From Ricordea florida (lineage: Eukaryota > Cnidaria > Anthozoa > Corallimorpharia > Ricordeidae), in NCBI GenBank assembly GCA_949710005.1, contig OX453274.1:15411695-15475694 (forward strand): a DNA stretch of 64,000 nucleotides. Direction: 5' to 3'. The position numbers and the translations under genes were made by a program. Under the pieces are notes generated by a model, which ran no database searches, was not told the DNA's origin, and was given only the letters and a program-made list of their open reading frames with translations. How positions within the stretch are numbered: position 1 is the first letter of the stretch; the number at the start of each line of letters is the position of its first letter. Below, one piece after another: positions 30,296 to 39,503 of this stretch.

Positions 30296-30685
30296 ATGGA
30301 AAAATTAAGAGATTTATATACTTTTGAATTAAAATTAATAGCGAAAGATCTAGAAATTAAAGGAAGATCAAAAATGAGTAAAAAAGAGTTAATTGATGAA
30401 ATTAAAAAATTTAAAGATGAGGAAATTACTAATTTAATTGAAAAAGTTACCTCTATTAGTAAAATTATTTGTGATCATGGTAAATTAAAAAAATTTTGTA
30501 ATGATTGTAACGGACATAATTGTAAGCATAATAAATATAAATATCGTTGTAAAGAATGTGGGGGATCACAAATATGTGAACACAATAAACAAAAACAACA
30601 ATGTAAAGAATGCGGAGGATCACAAATATGTATACATAATAAACAAAAAGCTTCTTGTAAAGAATGTAGAAAAAATAAAAATTGA
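30296..30685 (+). CDS. Second SAP-like / cysteine-repeat protein
   Basis: 129 residues. The N-terminus (LKLIAKDLEIKGRSKMSKKE) repeats the SAP-like design in diverged form, and the C-terminal half has cysteine units (CDHGKLKKFCNDC, CEHNKQKQQCKECGG, CIHNKQKASCKEC). Only ~110 bp after the first such gene, with its own TTTAAAGACGTCC leader. Looks like a duplication of the terminal gene that then diverged; not present in element A. Confidence 0.65.
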   Translation: MEKLRDLYTFELKLIAKDLEIKGRSKMSKKELIDEIKKFKDEEITNLIEKVTSISKIICDHGKLKKFCNDCNGHNCKHNKYKYRCKECGGSQICEHNKQKQQCKECGGSQICIHNKQKASCKECRKNKN

Positions 30686-30722
30686 TTTAAAGAAAAAAAT
30701 ATAAATTATAAAATAAAAAAAG

Positions 30723-31259
30723 ATGAATATAAAATTTTTAACTATTAAATACGATAATAAAGAAAAAAAGTGTTTAAAAGATTTCTTTGATGAAGCAAGT
30801 AAAGATTTATCAATTTGTATAAAAGAGAATGATAATTTAATGATTATTGCAACAAATATTAATCCAAATAATTTTGAATCAGATAAGTGTGTATTTTTTG
30901 GTTTTAAAATTTGTTATCTATTGGGGGATAGTCAACCAGTAATGAGAGGCGGACGATTGTATGCTAGAGAATTTACTACAAACGGAGTAAAGTTGCATAA
31001 AATTGAGGAAGATATTAATTTTGATAAAGAGTATTTTGAAAAAGCAATTAAAGTTAATAATGAAAGAGAAATTAATAGTAATTTAGAAATATTTATTAAT
31101 TCATTTGAGATTAGTTTTAATATAGTAATTAGAGATAAAAATAAGTTTTACGAAAAAATACAAAAACATGTAAATGAAGGTATATCTTCTTGTTTTTCTA
31201 TCTCACCGCCCAATAGAAATATGTTTGAGGGTATGAAAGTAGTATCTTTAAATAATTAG
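30723..31259 (+). CDS. Hypothetical accessory protein
   Basis: 178 residues starting MNIKFLTIKYDNKEKK, very Asn/Lys/Ile-rich, with no motif I recognise. A short basic/Gly patch (PVMRGGRLYAREF) stands in the middle. The leader TTTAAAGAAAAA matches the element's promoter-like motif. Found only in element B, between the cysteine-repeat genes and the Rpb7-like gene. Confidence 0.55.
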   Translation: MNIKFLTIKYDNKEKKCLKDFFDEASKDLSICIKENDNLMIIATNINPNNFESDKCVFFGFKICYLLGDSQPVMRGGRLYAREFTTNGVKLHKIEEDINFDKEYFEKAIKVNNEREINSNLEIFINSFEISFNIVIRDKNKFYEKIQKHVNEGISSCFSISPPNRNMFEGMKVVSLNN

Positions 31260-31315
31260 TAATACAAAGTTTAATTTTATGTTATATAACCCAATAAATG
31301 GTTACATAACAAAAT

Positions 31316-31945
31316 TTATTTAAATCTTAAACTAAAAGTTACGGATTCTCCGTTTAGATAAAACCTTTTCCAATCAGTGTCTAAAATGGTTAAATCAAAG
31401 TGATTAATCATGTTGTCATACTTTCTAATTGGAATAGATGGGTAATCTTTTGATGGAATGTTTGCTAGCAATTGGGATGGTTGTATTTTTACAAGATCTC
31501 CATTTTTACCTTTATTTGTGTATGACATTCTATTATCAACTATGCTGCATAAAAGTCTCAAAGGTTCTTTTATAGTTATATCTATTTGATGTATTTTAAA
31601 TAAAATCTCCGGCACCCCTAAAGAATTTTGCAAACCCTGGCTAAATTTAATGTTAATTGTTTTATTGTTGATTATGTAAGCAAAATTATCTCCGATAATC
31701 ATTGTTATATTTTTACCCTTTTCACTGAGCTCAATTAATATTTTTATATCATTTATGGAATATGTTCCTGGATTAAATATTACTAAAGGCTTATCTTGTT
31801 CATCAGTTATTTTTTCTTGATTTCTTAAGGTTATTGATCTTTTTGTTTTAATATTACAATCTAAAAGTTGTAATTCGCTAACGTGTTTCATTGGAGGATC
31901 TAATTAAACCCTAGTTTCAGAATCATACATTGTAATGCTGAACAT
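31316..31945 (-). pseudogene. Beta-rich structural protein with early in-frame stop
   Basis: The frame matching the element A gene 10860-11237 begins at ATG 31945 (MFSITMYDSETRV), hits TAA at 31904-31906 (codon 14), where element A has Tyr, and continues in the same frame to 31316. A downstream ATG at 31891 could still start a 191-residue product, so it may be only partly disabled. Shared blocks: KIQPSQLLANIPSKDYPSIP and a final beta-strand pattern. An extra ~80-residue stretch between residues ~20 and 100 is absent from element A. Its place, left of the vertex gene rather than right of it, also differs. Confidence 0.65.
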
Positions 31946-31996
31946 ATTTTTGATTAAATTATATTAGTTTTTAGATTATTTATAAAAATTAAGAAA

Positions 31997-32458
31997 ATGG
32001 AAACTAATATACTTCAAAGGCGTATATTTCTTGAACCCAAATATTTAGATAAAAATATTATGAATCATCTTTTAAAAACAATTAATAAAGCAATGTTTGG
32101 CGAATTTGATAAAGAATACGGATATATTATTTCAGTAAATCGTATAATAAAAATTGTAGATAATGAAAATACTTTTTTTGTTTTAAAATTTGAAGCAAAA
32201 ACATATAAACCAAAAATTAAACAAAAAGTTGATGGCGTAGTATGTGGGGTTTATGAAGAAGGTATTTTTATTTAGGTTTTTGAAAAAATGAAGATTTTAA
32301 TTCCACATATTTATTTAAAAGATTATAAGTTTAATGATGTTTTTCATTCATATGAAAATAATAATAACAAAATTGGAATAGGCGATAAAATTAATGTTGA
32401 AATAAAAGCAGTTAAATATGATAAAAATGGATTTTGTTGCATTGGGTTTTTAGTTTAA
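31997..32458 (+). pseudogene. Rpb7-like RNA polymerase subunit, one in-frame stop
   Basis: The first 92 codons follow the N-terminal tip domain of Rpb7/RpoE: FLEPKYLDKNIMNHL, then YGYIISVNRI, then FEAKTYKPKIKQKVDGVVCG and EEGIFI. After TAG at 32273-32275 the same frame resumes, and from ATG 32288 gives 56 residues (KILIPHIYLKDYKF ... IGIGDKINVEIKAV ... GFCCIGFLV) that match the C-terminal S1/OB domain. The whole, about 153 codons, has the subunit's two-domain order and near its usual length. In cells Rpb7 joins Rpb4 on the RNA polymerase stalk; large DNA viruses carry homologues. Assignment is from motif order by eye. Either decayed, or split in two by the stop. Confidence 0.75.
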
Positions 32459-32502
32459 ATATTTTGTTTTGATTACATTTTTAGATTTTTATAATCAAAA
32501 TA

Positions 32503-34119
32503 TTATCGAAATAAAAACCAAGATAATAATCCTCCAGCAAACATTAAAACAATAAGAGTATTTTGATGAGAAGATGTTTCTGTATTACTAACTTCATCGC
32601 TATTGTTTGATTCATTGATATTTAATTTGGGTTTTATATTTTTACTCAGCCGAGCATTAGTATTTAATAAAACCTTTGATGTTCCTAAACTATGGGTTAT
32701 TCCAACTGTTTTTGTTTTAACATTTATTGAATTATTTACCCCAAATTTCATATCTTTTGTTGCTGTTTGCAGATAATTATTGTATCCAATAACGCTTTCT
32801 GTATTTATAATTAAATTGCTTGGCATCAACAAAACACCAGGAGCTATAGCAAAATCAAGCCGCGCTTTTGAATCATGAAGCGTTTTTTGATATCTTTTAT
32901 TTGAATTTGCAATATCATTTTTAATCACAGAGCTTTCAAATAAATCTATGAAATTTTGCCGAGTATTAATTGCCCCTCCTCCATTACCAATAATTGAACT
33001 CCTAGTATTAACTTGGGCTCCCAAAACGCAATAAACAAAAGCCTCAATCGATCTATTTATTCTTCCTAATCCAGCATTTGTTAATCCATATCCAGATTTA
33101 GGTATAAACCAAGCATATTGAAAATCAACAAAGTAATCATTTCGAAGCATAGATATTAAATTTCCATCTATTTTCTTTCCACCATCATCTGAAAATCTAT
33201 TTGAACTGCTTGGCCATATATTAGCTTCTGTATCATAAGCTCTTACAATTCTAACATCTTGATTTCCACCACCTTTTGCTTGTGCACTAAAGCTTCCAGG
33301 AACTTTTTCGGAGTCTATGTATCCTTTTCCATAATCAATGAATACATCCCCAACACCATGATTTGCTCCTCCTTTCCATCTAAAATCAGCTAAAGGTTTA
33401 TTCCATCCTTTATAATCTTGATTATTGCTTAAGCCAAATTCTGCGCATAAACGATTATAAGCATTTTTGTTGTATGGATTATTTTTTAAAGAAAAAGTTT
33501 TTTCTTCAGGAAATGGTATAGATAATTCATATAATATTCTTCTTATTGTAAAGTAAATGTGAAATATAAAAAAACTTCTAATAACTTTTGGGTAATTAAA
33601 ACTATCATTTAAACTTACACCGCATCCAGATGTTGCACACCAAACCGCCATGTTTAACTGCTGTGGCCAGTGATTAATATTTGGTTTACTCAACCAAGCT
33701 CTAGCTTCTTTACCGCTAGTAAGTCCCGCGGTTTGATTTTTAAATACATTTTTCATTGGCATGATAAAATGATCTTTATCTGAAACATATATATCTAGAT
33801 TGGTTAAAGTTTTTGTTACATCAGTTGTAAAGTCGTCAAATTTAATAGCAGGTATTGGATAAGATTGCTTTGTATTTGATAAACTATTTGGAAACGAGTC
33901 AACTTTAGGTTTCTTTTCTAAGCCTAAATCTTTCCATAATTGGGTTTTCAAATTATTAGAAAGATCATCAGTCCATGTTTTTCCAGAAGGATCATCATCA
34001 GACATAACTGTTACCCCATTAATTTTCCATTTAATATATCCACCAAATGAATCATTAATAAATGTAAATTTATCAAGGTTAACATTTGGATATTGATTAT
34101 TGAAATCGTCTAATAACAT
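32503..34119 (-). CDS. Vertex (penton-like) structural protein with C-terminal anchor
   Basis: 538 residues, intact, colinear with the frameshifted gene at 8629-10177. Conserved blocks: YGGYIKWK-like start region (DSFGGYIKWKINGVTV), WPQQLNMAVWCATSGCG near 165, FHIYFTIRRILYELSIPFP near 195, LGRINRSIEAFVYCVLGAQ near 355, APGVLLMPSNLIINTESVIG near 430. A Ser/Asn/Thr-rich spacer and one membrane helix (LIVLMFAGGLLSWFLF) end it. Leader TCTAAAGATCAG lies upstream. Likely minor capsid/penton component, by gene context; the membrane tail is unusual for a capsid protein. Confidence 0.7.
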   Translation of the reverse strand: MLLDDFNNQYPNVNLDKFTFINDSFGGYIKWKINGVTVMSDDDPSGKTWTDDLSNNLKTQLWKDLGLEKKPKVDSFPNSLSNTKQSYPIPAIKFDDFTTDVTKTLTNLDIYVSDKDHFIMPMKNVFKNQTAGLTSGKEARAWLSKPNINHWPQQLNMAVWCATSGCGVSLNDSFNYPKVIRSFFIFHIYFTIRRILYELSIPFPEEKTFSLKNNPYNKNAYNRLCAEFGLSNNQDYKGWNKPLADFRWKGGANHGVGDVFIDYGKGYIDSEKVPGSFSAQAKGGGNQDVRIVRAYDTEANIWPSSSNRFSDDGGKKIDGNLISMLRNDYFVDFQYAWFIPKSGYGLTNAGLGRINRSIEAFVYCVLGAQVNTRSSIIGNGGGAINTRQNFIDLFESSVIKNDIANSNKRYQKTLHDSKARLDFAIAPGVLLMPSNLIINTESVIGYNNYLQTATKDMKFGVNNSINVKTKTVGITHSLGTSKVLLNTNARLSKNIKPKLNINESNNSDEVSNTETSSHQNTLIVLMFAGGLLSWFLFR

Positions 34120-34242
34120 CTTATTCTTTGTGTTTCAATTAATCTGATCTTTAGATCTAGAATAAGATGTAAATTTAATTAACCTCTCTTCTAATTCCCG
34201 CAAAACAATTACAACCAACATCGGTTCTCTCATATGAAATTT

Positions 34243-34854
34243 TTAATGTCCGGTAAGTTCTTTTAATAGATTTTCGCGAACTTCCCTCCTTATCACAGAC
34301 ATATCCAAGTTTTTTTCTACGTCTTTTCTAAATTTTTGTCGTATTTCAAGTTTTAGTTTTTGAAACTTTTCCAATTCTGCTAAAATTATAGAAAATTCTT
34401 TATCAGATATAACATTATCTTTCAAAGCTTTTGAAACTAAATCGTTAATTGTGTTTAATTTTGATTTTGCAATTGCGGCGGTTTGTTCGTGTTTACTAAC
34501 TTTATTTGAAAGTTTTTTAGAAGCAAAACCAAATCCAACAGACAACCCACCAAAAACTCCACCCACAACCCCCAAAGGAACACCAACAATAACACCAAAA
34601 CCAGTGAGAGATGTAGTCAAACCACTCGCAGATAGGATAACTGAAATCAAACCACCAGAAACACTAATTTTTGTACATATTCCTCTAGCTCTATTATATT
34701 TTTTCCTTACTTCTTCGTGATGTTTAATTTCTTTCTCAAGATTTTGTAATACTTCGCTTGATTTTTGTAATCTGAAGTTAATTACATTATCTCCTCCTTG
34801 TGTTTGAAAATTATTATTAGGTAGTTGAGGATAAATCTTGTTGTAATCTTCCAT
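34243..34854 (-). CDS. Coiled-coil membrane-hairpin virion protein
   Basis: 203 residues starting MEDYNKIYPQLPN. Same layout as 10213-10848: helical N-terminus, a Gly-rich hydrophobic hairpin (VILSASGLTTSLTGFGVIVG), and a coiled coil with INDLVSKALKDNVISD. The two differ most at the C-terminal end. TCTAAAGATATC lies ~25 bp upstream. Confidence 0.68.
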   Translation of the reverse strand: MEDYNKIYPQLPNNNFQTQGGDNVINFRLQKSSEVLQNLEKEIKHHEEVRKKYNRARGICTKISVSGGLISVILSASGLTTSLTGFGVIVGVPLGVVGGVFGGLSVGFGFASKKLSNKVSKHEQTAAIAKSKLNTINDLVSKALKDNVISDKEFSIILAELEKFQKLKLEIRQKFRKDVEKNLDMSVIRREVRENLLKELTGH

Positions 34855-34886
34855 ATGTTTTACTACTCAACATGATATCTTTAGAC

Positions 34887-35864
34887 CTACTTTCTCTTCT
34901 TTTTTATACTTTCCACAAAATATAAAACAACAGCCATTATCAAAAGCCAAGCATTCTTTCCTAAAAATCTAATAACCTCGCCAGCTGTTTTGAAAAGAAA
35001 GCTAACTATTGCTCCAACCATTCCTGGCAATATTTCACCTAATTTTTTACCTATAGTTTTTAATCCATTTCCCAACCCCCTACCTAATGTTGATAAACCT
35101 TTTGAAAGATTAGAAACTATAACCCCAATTACTAAACCAACAGCGCTTAAAACTGCAAATACTGTAAATCCATGTTTTTTGAATATATCTTTAATTCGTT
35201 CTCGTAATGGCATTCTTTCCAAGATTTTCTCACTCTCAACCTCTAGTTTGGTAATTTCATCATTACGATCATCAAATTCTTCATCTAAAGTCTCTATTCT
35301 AGATGTTTCCTCTGGCGTTTTTAAGGGCTTATCCTTAATGAATTTTTTCTCCTCCCTATTTTTGTTTTGTAATTCTTTCATCTTTTTAATCTCACGATTA
35401 TTTTTTTCCACAATTTCTTCTGCTCTTGGCCCTAAAGCATTTTTTAATTGCCCATCAGGAAGTTTAGCTCCTGTTTTATAATTTCTAAATTCTCCATCTC
35501 TAAGAACATATTCAGCCGCATTACTTCTACCTGGTAATTTAATGGTGGGTAATTTTATTCCTTGTCCTATATCTTTGAGATATGTTAAAAATTTTTGAAA
35601 TTTTGGACGCGGATATTTCACTTTTATTTCATCTTTAGATTCTTCTTTTTCTTTCATCTTTTTTAAAAGGGGTTGATTTTCATTAATACCACCAAATGGA
35701 GTTTCTTGCTCTTCATCTTCACCATCATAATTAGGATATTCTGGTTGGTTTGTAGATGTAATCGTATCCATTTCAATACCATCATCATCATCTTCATCAT
35801 ACCCATCGTCATCATCACCATCATTTAGCTCGGTTGGATCTAAATATTCTCCTCCTTCTGCCAT
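34887..35864 (-). CDS. Acidic virion protein with amphipathic helix and membrane anchor
   Basis: 325 residues. The first 50 are almost wholly Asp/Glu/Asn (DDDDGYDEDDDDGIEMD). A coiled coil and a hydrophobic helix (VFAVLSAVGLVIGVIVSNLS) follow, then the conserved GLGNGLKTIGKKLGEILPGM and a C-terminal anchor ending KKKRK. Homologue of 11248-12186; the acidic head is longer and of different sequence. TCTAAAGATTTAG lies upstream. Confidence 0.65.
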   Translation of the reverse strand: MAEGGEYLDPTELNDGDDDDGYDEDDDDGIEMDTITSTNQPEYPNYDGEDEEQETPFGGINENQPLLKKMKEKEESKDEIKVKYPRPKFQKFLTYLKDIGQGIKLPTIKLPGRSNAAEYVLRDGEFRNYKTGAKLPDGQLKNALGPRAEEIVEKNNREIKKMKELQNKNREEKKFIKDKPLKTPEETSRIETLDEEFDDRNDEITKLEVESEKILERMPLRERIKDIFKKHGFTVFAVLSAVGLVIGVIVSNLSKGLSTLGRGLGNGLKTIGKKLGEILPGMVGAIVSFLFKTAGEVIRFLGKNAWLLIMAVVLYFVESIKKKRK

Positions 35865-35913
35865 TTTTAGTCATGATTAATAACCCTTTAAACTAAATCT
35901 TTAGAGTTATAAT

Positions 35914-36306
35914 TTAAAATAATTTACTTGCTACATACCCTAAAGCCAACATTCCAGCTCCAACATATACCATTTCTCCTGTTTTTTGTTCATCGCTTGG
36001 TTTGTAATAATCAGAGAATTTTGGCTCATGCATTTGCCCATACAATTCAAAAGCTTGGTCTGTAGTTGAAATATTTTTTGATGCTTGATATTTATTTTCC
36101 TTTCGCTGCATTTTCCAATCAAGCATTTCTTGTCTTTTTTTCTGATATTCTGCGTAATCTCTTTGATATTTTTCCATTGCTTTATCATGTCGTATTTTTT
36201 CTGTGTCAACATTTTTCTTGGATAAATATTTTGCAAGATAATTTCCGCCAACAAATGCTGTTGCATTCAATATAGCCCCACCAATCATCATCGCTATTGA
36301 TGCCAT
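35914..36306 (-). CDS. Small two-helix membrane protein
   Basis: 130 residues, MASIAMMIGGAILNATAFVG at the start and YVGAGMLALGYVASKLF at the end, charged in between. Colinear and equal in length to 12235-12627, so both ends are under constraint while the middle varies. It lies seven bases before the next minus-strand gene's end. Confidence 0.68.
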   Translation of the reverse strand: MASIAMMIGGAILNATAFVGGNYLAKYLSKKNVDTEKIRHDKAMEKYQRDYAEYQKKRQEMLDWKMQRKENKYQASKNISTTDQAFELYGQMHEPKFSDYYKPSDEQKTGEMVYVGAGMLALGYVASKLF

Positions 36307-36312
36307 ATTTAA

Positions 36313-36531
36313 TTATTTTGGTAAAATCTTTTGATCCTCTAAATATGTTTTAAGATACATACTTCCAGATAATACAGCCACCCATTTTGCATAATTTGTA
36401 ATACTTGAGGATGGGTCATTCAAAAATGATTCTTTCATTACCTTTTTAGCTACATATCCAACTCCAGCCCCTAATCCGATAAGTGTCGCTGAATCAGTTA
36501 CAGTTTTCACAAGTTTGTTTTCGCTTGACAT
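36313..36531 (-). CDS. Small membrane protein (72 aa)
   Basis: MSSENKLVKTVTDSATLIGL, then a Gly/Val helix and a short hydrophobic segment (WVAVLSGSMYLKTYL). Intact counterpart of the broken gene at 12660-12884. Leader TCTAAAGGTTTC lies ~35 bp upstream. Function unknown. Confidence 0.6.
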   Translation of the reverse strand: MSSENKLVKTVTDSATLIGLGAGVGYVAKKVMKESFLNDPSSSITNYAKWVAVLSGSMYLKTYLEDQKILPK

Positions 36532-36576
36532 AATTTTTTACTGTATCAGTAAGAAACCTTTAGATGACTTTAGTAA

Positions 36577-37008
36577 TTATTCCATTCCTAAAGATTTTGG
36601 AGTTATAGACAATGGTATCTTTGTTGGCTGTGGTATTTGCGGCACTTGTGATAAATCAGGTATTCTATTTTTATATTCATCTCTAGCTTTTTCCTTATAT
36701 CTCATAAAAAGATCAAATGCTGTAAATCCTAATCCAACAACTGATAAAACAGTAGTAAAAGATAACTCTGGTAGCCATGATTTATATTCATTATTTGTCT
36801 TTTCTTGATTATACTCTCTTTCTATATTTTCATTTTGCACCTCTCGTTTCATTTCCCTAGCTAATGCTTCTTTTGCTTTTTTATTATATTCTGCTAATTT
36901 CTTTCCAGCCGCAACCTTTTTAGGATCTTTCTCCCTCTTTTTAGTATCTTTATTTTCAGGTTTGGGATCTGCAGTAATTTGTTCAACTTGTTCATTTTGT
37001 TCAGACAT
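36577..37008 (-). CDS. Lys/Glu-rich protein with one membrane segment
   Basis: 143 residues. PKKVAAGKKLAEYNKKAKEA is identical to the element A copy (12931-13326), as is the start of the membrane helix region (ELSFTTVLSVVGLGFTAFDL). The Pro-rich tail differs. Leader TCTAAAAACTT lies upstream. Confidence 0.65.
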   Translation of the reverse strand: MSEQNEQVEQITADPKPENKDTKKREKDPKKVAAGKKLAEYNKKAKEALAREMKREVQNENIEREYNQEKTNNEYKSWLPELSFTTVLSVVGLGFTAFDLFMRYKEKARDEYKNRIPDLSQVPQIPQPTKIPLSITPKSLGME

Positions 37009-37045
37009 TGTTATTTAGATGCTACAAATAAGTTTTTAGATCTGT

Positions 37046-37570
37046 TTAATATACTGTATCAATACCTTCAGTAGATTGCTTAGTTTCCTGATCAATTGTG
37101 TTAGAATTTACTGAAAATTGTTGATTTTTGTTGAATTTAATGTGTTTAGCTACTTGAAATAATCCGCTAGCAAGTGCTGCCAATCTTCCTGCTTTTAATG
37201 CTAAGAGCCCAACAATGTTTGTTAGTTCACGATTAACCAAATCATCATTCTTCAAATCAGAACAAAGAGATTCTATATCATCAACCGGAACTAAATATGA
37301 AATAAGTTTGGAAACTAATTGAAGGGATGAATCTACCAACCCACCATTAATTTTCTTACCCATTACCGCTTGATACCGGCTAAAATATTTTTCTACATCG
37401 CGTCCTGATAATTTTTTTATATCACCCAGACTCATTTCAACTCCTAAATATTCCTTTGTTGTTCCGAGCGCAGCGAGAATAGCAAGTGATTCTTGTTTTA
37501 TCTCAACTTCATTATCTTTTTCCGACGGTTGGTCTGTCTTTTCTTCAATATAATCTTCAACGTTTGTCAT
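37046..37570 (-). CDS. Conserved helical protein next to ATPase
   Basis: 174 residues from MTNVEDYIEEK; an upstream TTG would overlap the ATPase gene and is not used. The core (IKQESLAILAALGTTKEYLG, KYFSRYQAVMGKKINGGLVD) is nearly identical to 13361-13855, one of the better conserved non-enzymatic genes of the pair. It starts only 5 bp after the ATPase stop, with no room for its own promoter motif except inside the ATPase gene, so it may share that transcript. Confidence 0.6.
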   Translation of the reverse strand: MTNVEDYIEEKTDQPSEKDNEVEIKQESLAILAALGTTKEYLGVEMSLGDIKKLSGRDVEKYFSRYQAVMGKKINGGLVDSSLQLVSKLISYLVPVDDIESLCSDLKNDDLVNRELTNIVGLLALKAGRLAALASGLFQVAKHIKFNKNQQFSVNSNTIDQETKQSTEGIDTVY

Positions 37571-37575
37571 CTTTG

Positions 37576-38202
37576 TTAAATCACTTCGGGTATCTCTAAA
37601 TAGCAATTAAATGGATGACGTAAAGATAAACATAACCTAGAATATTTTTCAGTTTTCAGGAGATGCATAAACTTTTTACCTAATTCATAATCCAAATCAC
37701 CGCCATAATCTTCAAAAAACATTTTCATACCTTTCTGCGATGGATTATGGAAAGTAACAACGCAGGCTACATTTTCCCTGAATGGTTTTGCTATTGATGT
37801 TAATTGTTGAGTTAAAACCCACATTGATAATCCGTGATGCCTTCCGGAGAATGCTAAATCTATAAATTTATTAGATCTTTTCTTCAGATCAGTGGATACA
37901 GCGCAATCATCTAAAATTATTAATGTATTGAGCCCAGAAAATAAAGTTTGACAATCATTTAACAATTCATTAATCTCATCAATGTTACTTGCATCTGGTG
38001 ATAATACAAAGAATCTCTTGTCCCCACGAGCAAAATTATGATATGTTTTATTTTTAGAATAAGTTGGACAAATTAAAACAATATATTCAAAAACTTTTCG
38101 GAAAGGACCTCGGAGTTGATCAATTAAGTACTTTGTTTTTCCACAATTTGTTGGTCCAGTTATAATACAATGAAAAGGAATTTTATCTCGTAAATCTTCC
38201 AT
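37576..38202 (-). CDS. FtsK/HerA-type genome-packaging ATPase
   Basis: 208 residues with Walker A GPTNCGKT, Walker B LIILDDCA and GRHHGLSMWVLTQQ, as in 13887-14513. Intact. Leader TCTAAAAACATAATG lies ~35 bp upstream. Pumps DNA into the capsid, by family knowledge. Confidence 0.88.
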   Translation of the reverse strand: MEDLRDKIPFHCIITGPTNCGKTKYLIDQLRGPFRKVFEYIVLICPTYSKNKTYHNFARGDKRFFVLSPDASNIDEINELLNDCQTLFSGLNTLIILDDCAVSTDLKKRSNKFIDLAFSGRHHGLSMWVLTQQLTSIAKPFRENVACVVTFHNPSQKGMKMFFEDYGGDLDYELGKKFMHLLKTEKYSRLCLSLRHPFNCYLEIPEVI

Positions 38203-38236
38203 AATTTTTGTATCATAACATTATGTTTTTAGATTC

Positions 38237-39481
38237 TCAGTACTTAATTGATCTCAAACTTGAATTCATTATTTCCATCATTGCATCAGCCACAACAAAC
38301 ATATAACAAGTTACTGTTTCTGCGGTATTTTTTGTCTTCCTTTTAATTTCTATTTTTACACCATCGTGTGTATTATTTAGAGCCAGCCCACCACCATGAA
38401 TACCATTATCTGGGTGAGTTCTAGTATCAACCCAAAGAGCAAACTTATCCGCGTAAAAATCTTCTTCTTTTAATGAAATTTGTAAACCATCATCTCTATG
38501 AAAGCGTTTTTTCACGGATTCCCAAAGATCAGATGGAATCATCCCTCTAGAGTATATTCTATTTGGTACACCATCAACATCTATATTAACAGAAGTTATA
38601 TTTGGATTATAAAATTTTTCAGAATCTCTTAATCCACCGACATGTGGCAGAGTAAACAAAAATAATATTCCAGTCATTGATCTTCTTGGTAAATTAATAT
38701 GTTGATTAATAACCCCATCGGCGGCTACTCTAAATGTAAAAGTTTTGTGTAAAGTAATATTTTCATAAAAGAATCCTTTACCAACTTGATATGCTGATTG
38801 TGCTTCACGCGCCAAGTATTCGCTTGAAATTGAAGAATATTCTAACTCCAAGTTTTTGATTGAATATGATGGTGCTTTAGTTGTATCTGAATATTTAACA
38901 ATATCATGAAGTGAGGCTAGTGTAATCTCAAATATTAAATGATTTTCTAATGCTTTTGGATAAAAAACCCCATGATCTTTTAAAACAGGATGATCTATTG
39001 GTATTCTATACTTAGTATTGTGTACTACTGCAAGAGCTACTTCCTTTGCATTTGTATCTACCTTATCACCCGCATTTGTTCTAAGTTTTCTCATATTTTC
39101 TTCTGAAATACCTTGTTTTAATCTATCTTCACGCTCTTCTTTAGTTAAAAATAAATCATGATATGTTTTAAACAGATCATATCTTTGTGTATCCTGTAAT
39201 GTTTCACCCCCAAAAAGAACTTTTAATCTAGATACAAGATTCCTTCCCACATTATTAACAAATATATTATTTTCATGACCCACAACATCTAAATCAAATA
39301 GAAGAGATACACTTCCAGGTACAATCACTAAATTCTCAGAAAGTTTTGGTATATTTATATATAATGTTTCTCCAGGGCTGGCTGAGGATGGGTTTAGAGT
39401 AATTCTATTTAATGTTGATTCTGCCTTCAAACCAAAAGGTTCTCTTGGAATTCTATTTGGATTAATTTTTTCAGACGTCAT
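38237..39481 (-). CDS. Major capsid protein (double-jelly-roll / hexon type)
   Basis: 414 residues, MTSEKINPNRIPREPFGLKA at the start. NPSSASPGETLYINIPKLSE, LKVLFGGETLQDTQRYDLF and LPRRSMTGILFLFTLP are shared with 14546-15778. Intact. Leader TTTAAAGGTTAGCC lies ~25 bp upstream. The capsid role follows from family and context. Confidence 0.8.
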   Translation of the reverse strand: MTSEKINPNRIPREPFGLKAESTLNRITLNPSSASPGETLYINIPKLSENLVIVPGSVSLLFDLDVVGHENNIFVNNVGRNLVSRLKVLFGGETLQDTQRYDLFKTYHDLFLTKEEREDRLKQGISEENMRKLRTNAGDKVDTNAKEVALAVVHNTKYRIPIDHPVLKDHGVFYPKALENHLIFEITLASLHDIVKYSDTTKAPSYSIKNLELEYSSISSEYLAREAQSAYQVGKGFFYENITLHKTFTFRVAADGVINQHINLPRRSMTGILFLFTLPHVGGLRDSEKFYNPNITSVNIDVDGVPNRIYSRGMIPSDLWESVKKRFHRDDGLQISLKEEDFYADKFALWVDTRTHPDNGIHGGGLALNNTHDGVKIEIKRKTKNTAETVTCYMFVVADAMMEIMNSSLRSIKY

Positions 39482-39503
39482 TGTAATTTATAAGATACTT
39501 TGG

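Noticed and set aside
30501-30704. Alternative-frame ORF over the second cysteine-repeat gene
   Set aside because: Shadow of the repeat frame; the cysteine frame has the ATG, the leader motif and homologues.
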